NCBI RefSeq assembly: GCF_000686705.1
Contig: NZ_JMLJ01000003.1
Span: forward strand, 248,001 to 312,000
Length of the DNA stretch: 64,000 bases
Direction: 5' to 3'
Source of the DNA: Clostridium hydrogeniformans DSM 21757
GTDB lineage: Bacteria > Bacillota > Clostridia > Clostridiales > Clostridiaceae
Each line of letters begins with the position of its first letter. The stretch's first letter is position 1. Shown piece by piece: positions 48,074 to 57,500 of the stretch. Under the pieces are notes generated by a model that was not told the origin of the DNA, searched no databases, and worked only from the letters and a program-made list of their open reading frames with translations. Both the position numbers and the translations under genes were made by a program.

Positions 48074-49851
48074 TATTTAATCCTCTCAAATTTATACTTA
48101 CCAAACTTTTTAGCGAACTTAAATGTTTCTACACCATCAGCTATGTTTTCTTTAATATAGATCTCTTTATTTTGCTCTCCATAATTCTTTATCTCTTCAA
48201 TAGAATCAATAAAGCTAATAAAATCACTTCTTTCCTTTTTCTTTGGAATATACCCTTGTCTTACTTTTGTTAATAATTTATATAGCTTGTAATCAAGCTT
48301 AACAGTTAATCCATCAACCTTGTTCTTTATAACAAAATCTAATATTATGTTTGAAACAAACTTATCTAGCCTTCCTGTTAAAACTTTATTGTCTGATTCA
48401 TCTTCTTCACATTCTAAATATAACTTTTCATATATCTTAAACCTATTTTGCAATTTCCCCATATTTATTCTTATATTGCTATCTGAAGATTTAACATTGT
48501 CCAATTTATATATAGCTTCACTTACTGAATCATATAAATCCCCTAATTCTGCAATATCATTAGCATTAAAGACATACAAGTATTTAATAAATTCACTATA
48601 AACAGGGTCCTTATACAGTTCATTATCGCTACCACATAAATAATCTAGCCTTAAATAATGATTAATCAACCACTTTTGCAGCTGTTGCCTATTTATCTTA
48701 GAATTAGTAAAAATTCTTTTAAGTTCAATCTCATCATTTAATACATCTACGATATAGGTATTATCTAATGGATATATTTTTTCTAAGTATTTTCTTGCAA
48801 AGTACGGTTCTCTATTTAATTTATTTATTAAATCATCCATATCTTCATTAGAACATAACACTGGATCAACATTACCTAAGGCCTTTATAATTCTAGATGA
48901 ATCTTTATTTATAAACATAATATTTGCAGTTAATGCATCCATGTATTCTATGATATTTAATTTATCTATCTTTTTAAGAAATTTTTCTCTAGTTAAGTTG
49001 TTAAAGTCTGGATGAACTATAATATCATATATAAAGTTCATTATTGCTCTTGTAGTTATAGATACCTTTTCTTTTATCATTATTTCAATTAGTTTAGATG
49101 AAACTCCTACCTTCACTTCAACTGTACTTAAAAGCTCAAAGTTTTCTTTTATAGGACATCTTTTTCTTACATGACATATAGAACATTTCTCTCTATACTC
49201 TGTATAAAATCTATTATTCTCAGCTTTAGCAAATACCTTATCCATCAATTCATAAATATATTCATAGCCTACCCCTTCATCACTTAGTGAAAACATATGA
49301 TAATCAGCAAAATTTACATATGAAAATTTATTATCCCTAATCTCTATTTTGTTGATTACGTCTGCCATTAATATTTGATTGTTTTCTATATAAGCTTTCA
49401 ACCTACTGAATTTTTCTCCATACTCTGAATCAATAAAGTTAGTTAATGTACCTAAGTTAATTAACAATACCTTAATAGTTTCACAACTATCTATATTTTC
49501 ATCATTATACTCTTCTAACTCTTCTTTTAACGTTTCCAAAGATGTCTTTTTAGGGTCAAAACTTTCTGTTGCATCATTATGTACCTCTATCGCATCATTA
49601 AGTTCTGGATATTTATTCAATAAATACGATAGTAAATGAGATTTACCATCTCCAGAACTACCACATACTAAAATTAATCTTCCCATTGAAGCACGTATTG
49701 CCTCATCTAACATCCCTTTTAGTTCTTTTTCTATCTCTCTTTCAACGTGCATATATTGCTTAAATTCACTAAAATCCTCAATGTGATCTACTGCCTCTTT
49801 TGATGACATCTTTAACTTTTTCAACTCATCTAGAAAACAAGTTTCAGCCAT
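48073..49851 (-). CDS. dptF: DptF, phosphorothioation-dependent restriction ATPase
   Basis: The 592-residue protein has an N-terminal P-loop ATPase domain with Walker A GSSGDGKSHLL at about 64-74, the form known in DptF proteins. A cysteine motif CSICHVRKRC near 212-221 may bind zinc. The family forms, with DptG and DptH, the restriction half of the dnd/dpt system. A GGAGGGG site lies 5 nt before the ATG. The radical SAM gene lies upstream on the same strand, separated by a hairpin at 49898-49959. Confidence 0.8.
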   Translation of the reverse strand: MAETCFLDELKKLKMSSKEAVDHIEDFSEFKQYMHVEREIEKELKGMLDEAIRASMGRLILVCGSSGDGKSHLLSYLLNKYPELNDAIEVHNDATESFDPKKTSLETLKEELEEYNDENIDSCETIKVLLINLGTLTNFIDSEYGEKFSRLKAYIENNQILMADVINKIEIRDNKFSYVNFADYHMFSLSDEGVGYEYIYELMDKVFAKAENNRFYTEYREKCSICHVRKRCPIKENFELLSTVEVKVGVSSKLIEIMIKEKVSITTRAIMNFIYDIIVHPDFNNLTREKFLKKIDKLNIIEYMDALTANIMFINKDSSRIIKALGNVDPVLCSNEDMDDLINKLNREPYFARKYLEKIYPLDNTYIVDVLNDEIELKRIFTNSKINRQQLQKWLINHYLRLDYLCGSDNELYKDPVYSEFIKYLYVFNANDIAELGDLYDSVSEAIYKLDNVKSSDSNIRINMGKLQNRFKIYEKLYLECEEDESDNKVLTGRLDKFVSNIILDFVIKNKVDGLTVKLDYKLYKLLTKVRQGYIPKKKERSDFISFIDSIEEIKNYGEQNKEIYIKENIADGVETFKFAKKFGKYKFERIK

Positions 49852-49897
49852 TTCTACCCCTCCAACTATTATCTATTGTATTAATTCAAAAATTAAA

Positions 49898-49959
49898 GCT
49901 AGCCTCAGGTAAAACCAGATCAATTATTTCATAATCAATCTGGTTATTTCTAAGCTAGC
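49898..49959 (-). terminator. Long interrupted hairpin between the radical SAM gene and dptF
   Basis: AACCAGAT and ATCTGGTT (8 bp) enclose a smaller ATTAT/ATAAT stem, and GCTAGC copies at both outer ends can also pair. On the minus strand TTTAATTTTT follows. It could be a terminator or an attenuator that lowers dptFGH expression. Confidence 0.6.
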
Positions 49960-50011
49960 CTAAACTTCACCTACACCTAATATCCCTCTATTAAATCAAA
50001 TAATTTATCGA

Positions 50012-51835
50012 TCAAATGTTCTTTTCTATTAATATTACCATATTTTCCGAATTTGATCTTCTATATCCAAGTGTTTTGGGGATATTAACGTATTTATTAA
50101 CATTTTTATCATTTTCTTTTATGAATTCCTGTTGTACCTTTGGAATTCTGAATAATAATCTTAATATTAACTTCTCTTTTTCATCATTACTACAACTAGA
50201 ATATACCTTACCTAAGTTAGATAAAATAACCTTAGCTTTAGATCTTGATCCTGTTATTTGAACTAAATCTAGTAACGCTGCAAACTTTAAATTTTCTTCT
50301 ATATCTTTTAAAGATTTATCATCATAATCTTTTCCTATTCCAACGGATATTTCTTTTAATGTATACATTCTATTTGAATCTTTGTTTAAAAGCTCTATTA
50401 ACGTAAATAGTGCTTCATTGTGATCTTGTAATTTCAACCTTTCTCTTGTTAATACGTCCTCTAAATCATCACTCTTACTTATATAATCAATAATATCTTC
50501 AATATTAGTTCTTAACAATAAATCTACTATGTACTTGCTATATAAGTCTATGTTATTACAAATTGAGTTTTCATAATTACAGCATTGTAAATCAATTTGC
50601 TTAGTAAAATAAAGCTTAAGAACTTCCTTTTCATTAACTTCACTACTCCTAATTGATTCCCATGTAATGTTCTTTTTTATACACGTATTACATAAATGTT
50701 TGTTGGCATATCTTCTTCCAAATCCATATTGGAATTTATACATATTCTCTTCTTCAAACTTTAAATCGAAGTATTCTGCTGCAATTTCAGGACAATCCTT
50801 TTCAAAATCTAGCATTGCTTGATAAGCAGCACAATTAGTTTCCTTATTAGAATGATATTCTTGATTAGCAACACAGAATTCTCTAAACGATTTCTTTTTA
50901 AAGAAATTAGGTTGATTACACCATCTAGCTAGTTGAACATACATACCTCTATATTTACTCTTTTTGTAATCTTCATATCTCATTATATATGGTAAAGATC
51001 CGTACTTCATAAGTATCTTAATTCTTTCGAATACACCTCTAATATCTTCTTCATCTTGAGAGTCATATCCGCTAATAACATACATCTTACAAATCTTTGT
51101 TGAATACCTTCTCCATAATTGTACCTTTTCAATAATTAACTCTCTATCTTGTATATTATCAAACGCAAAAATAAAATCTCCATGATACTTTGCGTCATTA
51201 AATCTCTTTGCCTTTTTATCGGTCATTAACCTTATGTCAATCCCTTGTCTAAACTGAAATTGCTTTCCCGTAGCCTCTATGTCATTTAAAACTTCTTCCC
51301 AGTTTTCAAAAGCTAAAATATTATCATCCCATAAATATACAAAGGGTCTTTTATCATCTAAAAACTCTGATACTGGTGAATGTCTAAATGCTCGATTATA
51401 TTTCTTATTAACACAAAAAGAACATTTCCTAAAACATCCTCTCGTTGTAAATCCTATAGAATAATCTAAGTAATCTGAAAATCCACTTCTTCTTTTACCT
51501 AAAGCTAATTGTCCTTCGACATACTCCTTATATAAATCATAATATGGCATGTGATGCTCTATTTCATGGCTTAAGTTCTCTCCACCATCTGGAAAGAAAC
51601 CTGTTCCCCCTATTTTAACATGCTCTAACTCAATTACCCATTTAGGAATGTTTGTAAAAGAAAAGACTTTAGAAATAAATACTTTATCATATTTTTTGAC
51701 TTCTTCATAATTATTATAAATTAAAGTTACTTCATGTCCCTTAGACTTATAATATCCAGCTAATTTCATTAAAGCTAAATTAGGATGTCGTGTTCCGTTA
51801 TCCATTAAATCTGCATCAATTAATCCTATTCTCAT
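50012..51835 (-). CDS. Radical SAM protein with cobalamin-binding-like domain
   Basis: The 607-residue protein begins with a Rossmann-like domain resembling B12-binding domains (RIGLIDADLMDNGTRHPNLA, 1-110) but without a DxHxxG motif. The radical SAM cluster motif is C134-x3-C138-x2-C141 in TTRGCFRKCSFCVNKK. The barrel ends near 330. The last 250 residues form an extra domain with cysteines HLCNTC and QCCNYENSIC that might hold a second cluster or zinc. It resembles uncharacterised radical SAM proteins of mobile elements. It occupies the place where DNA-modification genes normally precede dptFGH, so a role in DNA marking is a reasonable guess but is not shown. Confidence 0.82.
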   Translation of the reverse strand: MRIGLIDADLMDNGTRHPNLALMKLAGYYKSKGHEVTLIYNNYEEVKKYDKVFISKVFSFTNIPKWVIELEHVKIGGTGFFPDGGENLSHEIEHHMPYYDLYKEYVEGQLALGKRRSGFSDYLDYSIGFTTRGCFRKCSFCVNKKYNRAFRHSPVSEFLDDKRPFVYLWDDNILAFENWEEVLNDIEATGKQFQFRQGIDIRLMTDKKAKRFNDAKYHGDFIFAFDNIQDRELIIEKVQLWRRYSTKICKMYVISGYDSQDEEDIRGVFERIKILMKYGSLPYIMRYEDYKKSKYRGMYVQLARWCNQPNFFKKKSFREFCVANQEYHSNKETNCAAYQAMLDFEKDCPEIAAEYFDLKFEEENMYKFQYGFGRRYANKHLCNTCIKKNITWESIRSSEVNEKEVLKLYFTKQIDLQCCNYENSICNNIDLYSKYIVDLLLRTNIEDIIDYISKSDDLEDVLTRERLKLQDHNEALFTLIELLNKDSNRMYTLKEISVGIGKDYDDKSLKDIEENLKFAALLDLVQITGSRSKAKVILSNLGKVYSSCSNDEKEKLILRLLFRIPKVQQEFIKENDKNVNKYVNIPKTLGYRRSNSENMVILIEKNI

Positions 51836-51855
51836 AAATATATCTCCATAAAAGT

Positions 51856-51891
51856 AAATAATAGATCGAAAGTCTATTCGATCTATTATTT
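51856..51891. promoter_or_regulatory. Perfect 15-bp inverted repeat at the radical SAM start site
   Basis: AAATAATAGATCGAA and TTCGATCTATTATTT are separated by 6 nt. It begins right after the -10 element and covers the expected start of transcription, the typical place for a repressor site. In RNA it would form a hairpin ahead of the ribosome site. Confidence 0.8.
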
Positions 51892-51920
51892 ATTATACTA
51901 ATATTTATATTTAAATACAA
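51892..51920 (-). promoter_or_regulatory. Vegetative promoter of the radical SAM gene
   Basis: On the minus strand TTGTAT and TATAAT are spaced by exactly 17 nt. The 5' leader is about 50 nt. Confidence 0.75.
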
Positions 51921-52067
51921 TTTTAATTTACATCAATATAGAAAATGTAGTTTATGCTGATATAAAAGGGAATATTATTCCTTGTTTTATGTTATCGACT
52001 TCTTTTTAAAAAACTTCATTCCTTTTTCCTAAAACAGTTCTAAAGATTAAATATTCCTAAATATAAA

Positions 52068-52092
52068 AATCCACGACAATCATGTCGTGGAT
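52068..52092 (-). terminator. Terminator of ssrA
   Basis: On the minus strand AAATCCACGAC and GTCGTGGATTTTT form a stem with a short ATGATT loop and a T-run, starting right after the tmRNA CCA end. Confidence 0.85.
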
Positions 52093-52113
52093 TTATTGGT
52101 GGAGGCGAGGGGA

Positions 52114-52379
52114 CATGTTATTCTACTATTTCTAAGTAGCACTGACTATATCTTGGACTTAAATTTTAAGCCCCCTGGCGTATTATAAAGGCCTTAGTAT
52201 AGTTTATGACCTCTATCCTAGTATCTCTTTGCTTAAAGCTTTAGAGACCTATGAGTCGATACAAGGCTGGTAAGTTTCCTTCCATACCTCTCGGTATTGC
52301 CGTCACCGTCACGTGTTACGGTTTCACCGATAAAGCCAGGTTTTCACTTACGAATTGCTTCGTAAGGCGACTCTACCGA
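52114..52379 (-). other. Group I intron in the T-loop of ssrA
   Basis: The 5' exon ends in CGAT and the intron starts TCGGTAGAGTCG: exon CGAU plus intron UC pair with GAGUCG to give a P1 helix with the required U.G pair at the splice site. P2 is CTTACGAA-GCAA-TTCGTAAG. The core Q-like GGCAATACCGAG and the S element AAGATATAGTC (52144-52154) are present. The last base is G, as required. Joining gives TTCGAT-TCCCC, an intact T-loop. The 266-nt intron holds no endonuclease gene. Group I introns at this place in bacterial tmRNA genes have been reported, as I recall. Confidence 0.88.
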
Positions 52380-52592
52380 ATCGAACCCCTGTCCGAAGAT
52401 AGAACTCCTAAGGCATCTCCGAGTGCAGCCTAGCGTTTTAACATTCCCTCCATAAAGCGCCCACTGGCAGGCTCTTTACTTTAGTAGCTTCATAAATTCC
52501 GTTCCTTAGTCAAAGCTTTCTAAGGCTCGGTTCCCTACTAATCGGCGCCCTATCCCAGGCCGTAGGACTCCCAGGTAGAACGAACAGCTATA

Positions 52593-52622
52593 TTAAGCTG
52601 CTAATGCAAAATTGTCTTCTGC
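52593..52622 (-). other. tmRNA proteolysis tag frame (AEDNFALAA)
   Basis: The resume codon GCA at 52622 follows TGTAAAC, and the frame runs GCA-GAA-GAC-AAT-TTT-GCA-TTA-GCA-GCT-TAA. The LAA end is the signal for ClpXP. Confidence 0.95.
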
Positions 52623-52800
52623 GTTTACATTTAGTGCATGATTTTTTAAAGCGGGCTTATGCTTCCCTCTACTCGCTTCCTCAAGACCTCTTACCCCCGT
52701 CGAAACCATTGCGCCCCCATGGTAGGTAATAATCTTATAAACGCTTCCTTATATACAATATTCAATTTTTAAAGTTTACCTTAAGTAAACTACTTAATTA

Positions 52801-52829
52801 ATTTTATTACAAGGATGACTTGTTGTCAA
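52801..52829 (-). promoter_or_regulatory. Vegetative promoter of ssrA
   Basis: TTGACA and TAAAAT are separated by 17 nt on the minus strand. Transcription would begin near 52794, leaving a 5' leader of about 75 nt that contains the small hairpin AGTTTAC/GTAAACT and is removed by RNase P. Confidence 0.85.
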
Positions 52830-53133
52830 CTAAGGTTTTTAATCTTAGTACTTATTAGCCTTTATCCTTGCTACAGTTATTATCTTATACTATATTAAAA
52901 CTTTATTCAATGTATAACTGTTTCCTCTTCTTATAGTTAATTGTATTGCATACCATTTTATTTATATCTAACTATTTTTATCTAAAATTTAAAAACTTTA
53001 ATATAATCTTTTAAGATTTAAATACCCCTTATTTATAGATTTTATTCCTTTTACATATAACTCTTTATTTAATACTGTAAAATCTATGTACTTCATAAAA
53101 TAAAGTCTCTATTAAAAATTCAACTTAAAGATT
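52830..53133. other. AT-rich spacer
   Basis: I see no gene. The span lies between the ssrA promoter and the end of the next acetyltransferase gene and has only short frames. Confidence 0.6.
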
Positions 53134-53709
53134 TTAATATTTAAAGGTAACCTTATCTTTTCTCTCCATCCATTCTTCCTTTAATATATCCATATATATA
53201 GCATTAGAAAACTCTCCACGCCTACTATCAAAATATGCCTTTCTAATTATTCCAATCTCCTTAAAGCCTAGTTTTTCATATAAATTATGTGCTCTTTTAT
53301 TATCTTCCATGGTAGTAAGCTCTACCTTATTTAAATTTAAATATCTAAATAAAAAATCTATAAAGTGATACAAGGCATCTACCCCATATCCTTTTCCTTG
53401 ATATAAGTTTTCACAAATCTTTATCCCTATTTCACATTTTTGATTTCTTATATCCCACTCTGAGTAATTCATCTCTCCTATAGGTTTTAAGTCTTCTTTT
53501 CTACACAAAATAAAAAGCTTTCTATTAGAGAAAGGCTTAGAATTCTCTGCACTCTTTAACACATTAAGTCTTATGGCTTCTTTACTTTCTAGGGTCCCAA
53601 AGGCAAAGCCAGCATGGCTCATCATGTCTTCATCATTCCACCATTTATATAAATATTCCTCATCTCCTATTTCCAATGGTCTTATTAGTATCTCTTTACC
53701 TATTATCAT
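53134..53709 (-). CDS. RimJ/RimL-type GNAT acetyltransferase
   Basis: The 191-residue protein follows the RimJ/RimL plan: ILIRPLEIGDEEYLYKWWND at the start, and the acetyl-CoA loop as NLYQGKGYGVDAL with the conserved end NKRAHNLYEKLGF. It acetylates an N-terminal residue or a small amine; clostridial relatives are mostly uncharacterised. It is a single gene upstream of ssrA with its own region. Confidence 0.88.
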   Translation of the reverse strand: MIIGKEILIRPLEIGDEEYLYKWWNDEDMMSHAGFAFGTLESKEAIRLNVLKSAENSKPFSNRKLFILCRKEDLKPIGEMNYSEWDIRNQKCEIGIKICENLYQGKGYGVDALYHFIDFLFRYLNLNKVELTTMEDNKRAHNLYEKLGFKEIGIIRKAYFDSRRGEFSNAIYMDILKEEWMERKDKVTFKY

Positions 53710-53788
53710 AAATCTCCCACCTCATAAAATATGTTATACTTATAGTTATTCTAGGTAAAATTATATCATATATTCATATTTATGGTAA

Positions 53789-54019
53789 ATATTCTTTATT
53801 ATAGTAATACTTTTTTGTTACTTATCACATAAAAATACTTCACTTAATGAATATCAACTAAGAAAAGTATTTAACTATATAGAGAAAATGCTAACACTTG
53901 GTTCTTCTAATGAAAGTTTTAATAAAAATAAAGAGGTTATAAAGACAAATAATATACCTATTAATAGTGTAATTCCATTTGTTCATACTAAAATAGAAGG
54001 ATATAAACTAAGAAAATAA
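53789..54019 (+). pseudogene. Possible fragment of a small membrane protein
   Basis: An open plus-strand frame reads FFIIVILFCYLSHKNTSLNE and ends HTKIEGYKLRK. It has a hydrophobic start and a charged tail but no start codon in frame. I do not recognise it. It may be a gene remnant or a protein with an odd start. Confidence 0.3.
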
Positions 54020-54124
54020 AACTTAGAATAATATTTGTAAAATAATTGAAATGTAATATAAAATCATTTATATTGAGTTATATAAGACCATATATTGAAC
54101 TGTAATTTTATGTGAGGTGATTTT

Positions 54125-54439
54125 ATGGTTGGTAAAATATTAATAATTGCTTTATTTATACTTATTGGCACAATGTTATCTTTAGGTAAATGGTCGTTTT
54201 TAATAGCAGGATTCAACACTATGAGTAAAGAAGAAAAAGAAAAATATGATGTAATATCTTTATGTAAATTCATGGGTAAACTTATGTTTATGGTTGCTTT
54301 TTGTATATCACTATTCACTTTAAGTGATATTTTCATGATGAAGATATTATTCTGGATTGGGACTGCTTTATTGAATGTTTCAATAGTTTTTGTAATAATA
54401 TATGCAAATACAGGAAATAGATTTAAAAGTAAAAAATAA
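54125..54439 (+). CDS. Small DUF3784-type membrane protein
   Basis: The 104-residue protein has three membrane helices (about 3-22, 54-72, 76-95). The loop between the first two reads FLIAGFNTMSKEEKEKYD, the signature of DUF3784. The function is unknown. The start ATG follows GAGGTGATTTT. Its terminator overlaps the stop region. Confidence 0.85.
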   Translation: MVGKILIIALFILIGTMLSLGKWSFLIAGFNTMSKEEKEKYDVISLCKFMGKLMFMVAFCISLFTLSDIFMMKILFWIGTALLNVSIVFVIIYANTGNRFKSKK

Positions 54440-54461
54440 GGTAGTTGCCTACCTTATTTTT
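54430..54461 (+). terminator. Terminator after the DUF3784 gene
   Basis: AAAAATAAGGTAG and CTACCTTATTTTT form a 13-bp stem with a 4-nt loop. Confidence 0.9.
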
Positions 54462-54546
54462 ATGTTGTATATCAACACTTTTCTCTAACAGAGCCTTAAT
54501 TTTAAAGGAAGAGACATAAATCCTATGCCTCTTCTTTTAGTTTTAT

Positions 54547-57500
54547 TTATTTTTTCTTCTTTTCAATAATATTAACTTTAAGTTCTTTATCTTTAAAATC
54601 TTTAGCCTTAAGGGTTATTGTGTTTTCTCCTAAATCCTTAAAAGCTTCTCCCTTTATTCTCATTATTCCAAAGAAATCTATGGTGCAAAAGGTTTTAAAG
54701 TCTATTTCTTCTCCATTAATTAGAACTGATTCTACAGTGTATTCACGTCCCTTTACTGAATCTATTCTAACTGCTTCTCCTAAAAACACTTCTTTTGTAA
54801 ATAAGGATACATTAGAAGAAACTTCTTTTAGGTTATTATCTTCTACTTTAGATACATCTTCTTTTTTGTTTTCATTTTTCTTTTCTTCATCTTTAGGTGT
54901 TTCTTTTTCCTTATTTATATTTGTATCTTTTACAGTTAGTTTAAAGTCCTTATCCTTAAACCCTTCTGCTTTTAATGTTATTATATACTCTCCAGCTTTA
55001 TTAAGAACTTCCTCACTTATTTCAAGCATTGCCATAAAGTTAAAGGAGGTATATTTAGTCATATCTATTTCCTTATTATTTACTAATACCTTATTTACAG
55101 TATACTCAGAAGACTTAGCAAACCTAACCTTAGCCTTTTCTCCTAAACTTATATTTGAGGCATTAAGGTCTACATTAAAAGGTACTTCTTTTAACTGATT
55201 TTTCTTTTCCTCATCTTTAGGAGTTTCTTTATTATTTTCAAGGTTATCACTTTCCTTATCTCCTGGTTTTATTTTATCCTTAGGCTTGTCTTTATTTTCT
55301 TCTACTTTTTTATTTTTATCTTTTACATTAACCTTAAGCTCTTTATCTTTAAATCCTTCTGCCTTTAAGGTTATTGTGTATTCCCCTTCCTTATTAAAGA
55401 CTTCTTCATTAATTCTCATTATTCCAAATAGATCAATGGAGTAATCCTTGTTTAGGGTTAATTCTTTATTATTTACTAATACTTTATCTACCTTATAGTT
55501 ATAGGTCTTTGCATCATCTATTCTTACCTTATCTCCTAGGTTTATATCAGCTGTAAGTAAAGATACACTAGATGGAACTTCTTTTAATTCTTTATTAGTT
55601 TCCTTTTCCTTATTACCATCTTCAATTTTATCATCCTTAGGTTTATCTATCTTTCTTTCCTTTACAGTTATAATAAACTCCTTGTCTGCAAAGCCTTTAG
55701 CTTTTATAACTACAGAATAGGTTCCAGCTTCTTTAAACAGCTCTCCCTTAGTATTAATATATAAATCTCCAAACATGGTTCTTTCACAATTATTTTTAAG
55801 GCCTACTTCTTGTCCATTTACAGTAATATTCTCCACATTAAATTCTGAAGTATAGGCATAATTTAATACAACCTTATCCCCTTGCTTTATAGTCTTAAGA
55901 AGAATAGCTACCTTATCTGGTATTGTTTTTCCTATCTCTTGAACAAAGCTTACATTATTATATCCCTTTGCTTCTATTACTATATTGTTTAATCCATCCT
56001 TTAAAAGTCCTGATGGGAAGACTATTTTACCCTTTTCTAAATGAACCTCTTTTAAGGAATGGTTAACTCCATTTATTTTTATATTACCTACAGAGTTTCT
56101 CCAAGGTTCATCATCTTTAAAGGATAACTCTATATCCTTTGAGGCAATATTATCCTTAGTTATTCCCTCTATAATAGGACCATTTTTAAGAGCAGTATTA
56201 TTCTTAACATTAAATTTAATCTTTACTTTATTGTGATTCTTTGCTTTTACAAATAGCTCATTTTCACCATCTTTTGTTATATTATGAGATTTTATTATAA
56301 ATTTATTATCCTTTATTTCAAAATCTCCTTCTTTAAGGGATGCTCCATTTAATTCACATTGAATTATATTTTCAAGCCAGCTACTTTGAGGAGTTTCTAT
56401 AACAAAATCCTCTCCCTTAACCACTGTATCCTTAAAGAATAACTTATCAACTTCTATAGGGTCTACTAAGTCCCCATTATTATCCCTAATTTTTAATACT
56501 ACCTCATAATCCTTATATCCTGTGGATTTAACTACTAGCTTATGGTCTCCTTTAGTAGTTATTGAATCCTTTAAGAACTTAATACCTGTTACCATAGGAG
56601 AAAAGTCCTTATCTTTTTCAAGAGGCTTTCCATCTAAGGTTACTGAGTTTATATTTAAGCTCCAATCACTATCTTGAGTTCCTTGAGTCATTTGAATCTT
56701 AAACTCTTCATTAACCTTTGGAGGATATGGTAATAGGAAGCTTGGGTGATCTTTCTTCAGTTCCACCATAACATCTTCTGGTTCATAACCATTAGCAAAT
56801 ACTCTAACCTTAAACATTCCATTTCTTCTAAATACATTAGAATCATATTTTAATATAATTCTTCCATCTTGCACTTTATACTCTAATTCAGTGGCAAGTC
56901 CCGTGCTCTCTACAGCATACATAAGTTTTATACTATATATGGACCTTTCCCACTTATGATTTTTCTCAAAATCTAAATAAATATCTTGTCCAACTTCTCT
57001 TGGCTCAGCTTTAAGCTTAGGTGCATTAAGTATATCCTTGTTTTCCTCAACTACTTGGATAGCACTTATTTCATTTCCATCCTTTAATATAAGCTTTATT
57101 TGAATCTTTCCTTTTTGATTCTTTAAGTCTTCAGGAGTAATTATAAGCTTTCCATCCCTTATATTCTCCTTTTTAAAATCATATAAGTGTTGTCCAACAT
57201 ATATTTTTTCTATTTTACCATTTAACTCTTCATTATAGTTTTCTATAAGAAGTTCTAATATTTCTCCATGAACATTATTTGTAATATCAGGTATTAACCT
57301 TATACCTTCTTTATTATCTCTATTTATAACTGTAGTTAATGTTATATTTTCATATTCTGGTTCATTATTTAAGGTTATGCTATATACCCCTGTTCCATCA
57401 AAGGTTTCCTTTTTTATAATAAGGGTATTTCCTTCCTTCTCATAATAGTAATTGTTTTTATCTAAGGTTTTACCATTTATTGATATAGATTTAAGACTCT

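Larger units (their letters stand above)
51836..52096. other. Regulatory region between ssrA and the radical SAM gene
   Basis: It holds the promoter and inverted repeat of the radical SAM gene and, at 52068-52092, a hairpin AATCCACGAC/GTCGTGGATT just after the ssrA 3' end that probably terminates tmRNA transcription. No integrase or second copy of the ssrA end was found. Confidence 0.65.
52097..52718 (-). ncRNA. ssrA: tmRNA gene interrupted by an intron
   Basis: The 5' end GGGGGCGCAATGGTTTCGAC is typical of tmRNA, and GGGGGCG pairs with CGCCTCC before the encoded CCA to give a 7-bp acceptor stem (one G.U). The tag reading frame gives AEDNFALAA. Near the 3' end the T-arm starts as ACAGGGGTTCGAT and is completed 266 nt later by TCCCCTCGCC. 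Removing the intron yields a mature RNA of about 356 nt, a normal size. tmRNA rescues stalled ribosomes with SmpB, whose gene lies 8.3 kb away at 61031-61504. Confidence 0.95.

Noticed and set aside
41428-51835. A BREX or DISARM system
   Set aside because: There is no PglZ, methyltransferase or DUF1998 helicase; the P-loop forms and gene order fit DptFGH.
52251-52433. A 60-codon open frame on the plus strand over ssrA
   Set aside because: It lies wholly on the antisense side of the intron and tmRNA and has no ribosome site or family match.
52593-52622. Assigning the window to C. perfringens from the tag AEDNFALAA
   Set aside because: The same tag could occur in related species, so it supports only the genus-level placement.
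54620-55198. A 192-codon plus-strand frame in the repeat protein gene
   Set aside because: It is the antisense reading of Lys/Glu-rich repeats, which gives Ser/Phe-rich open frames by composition.
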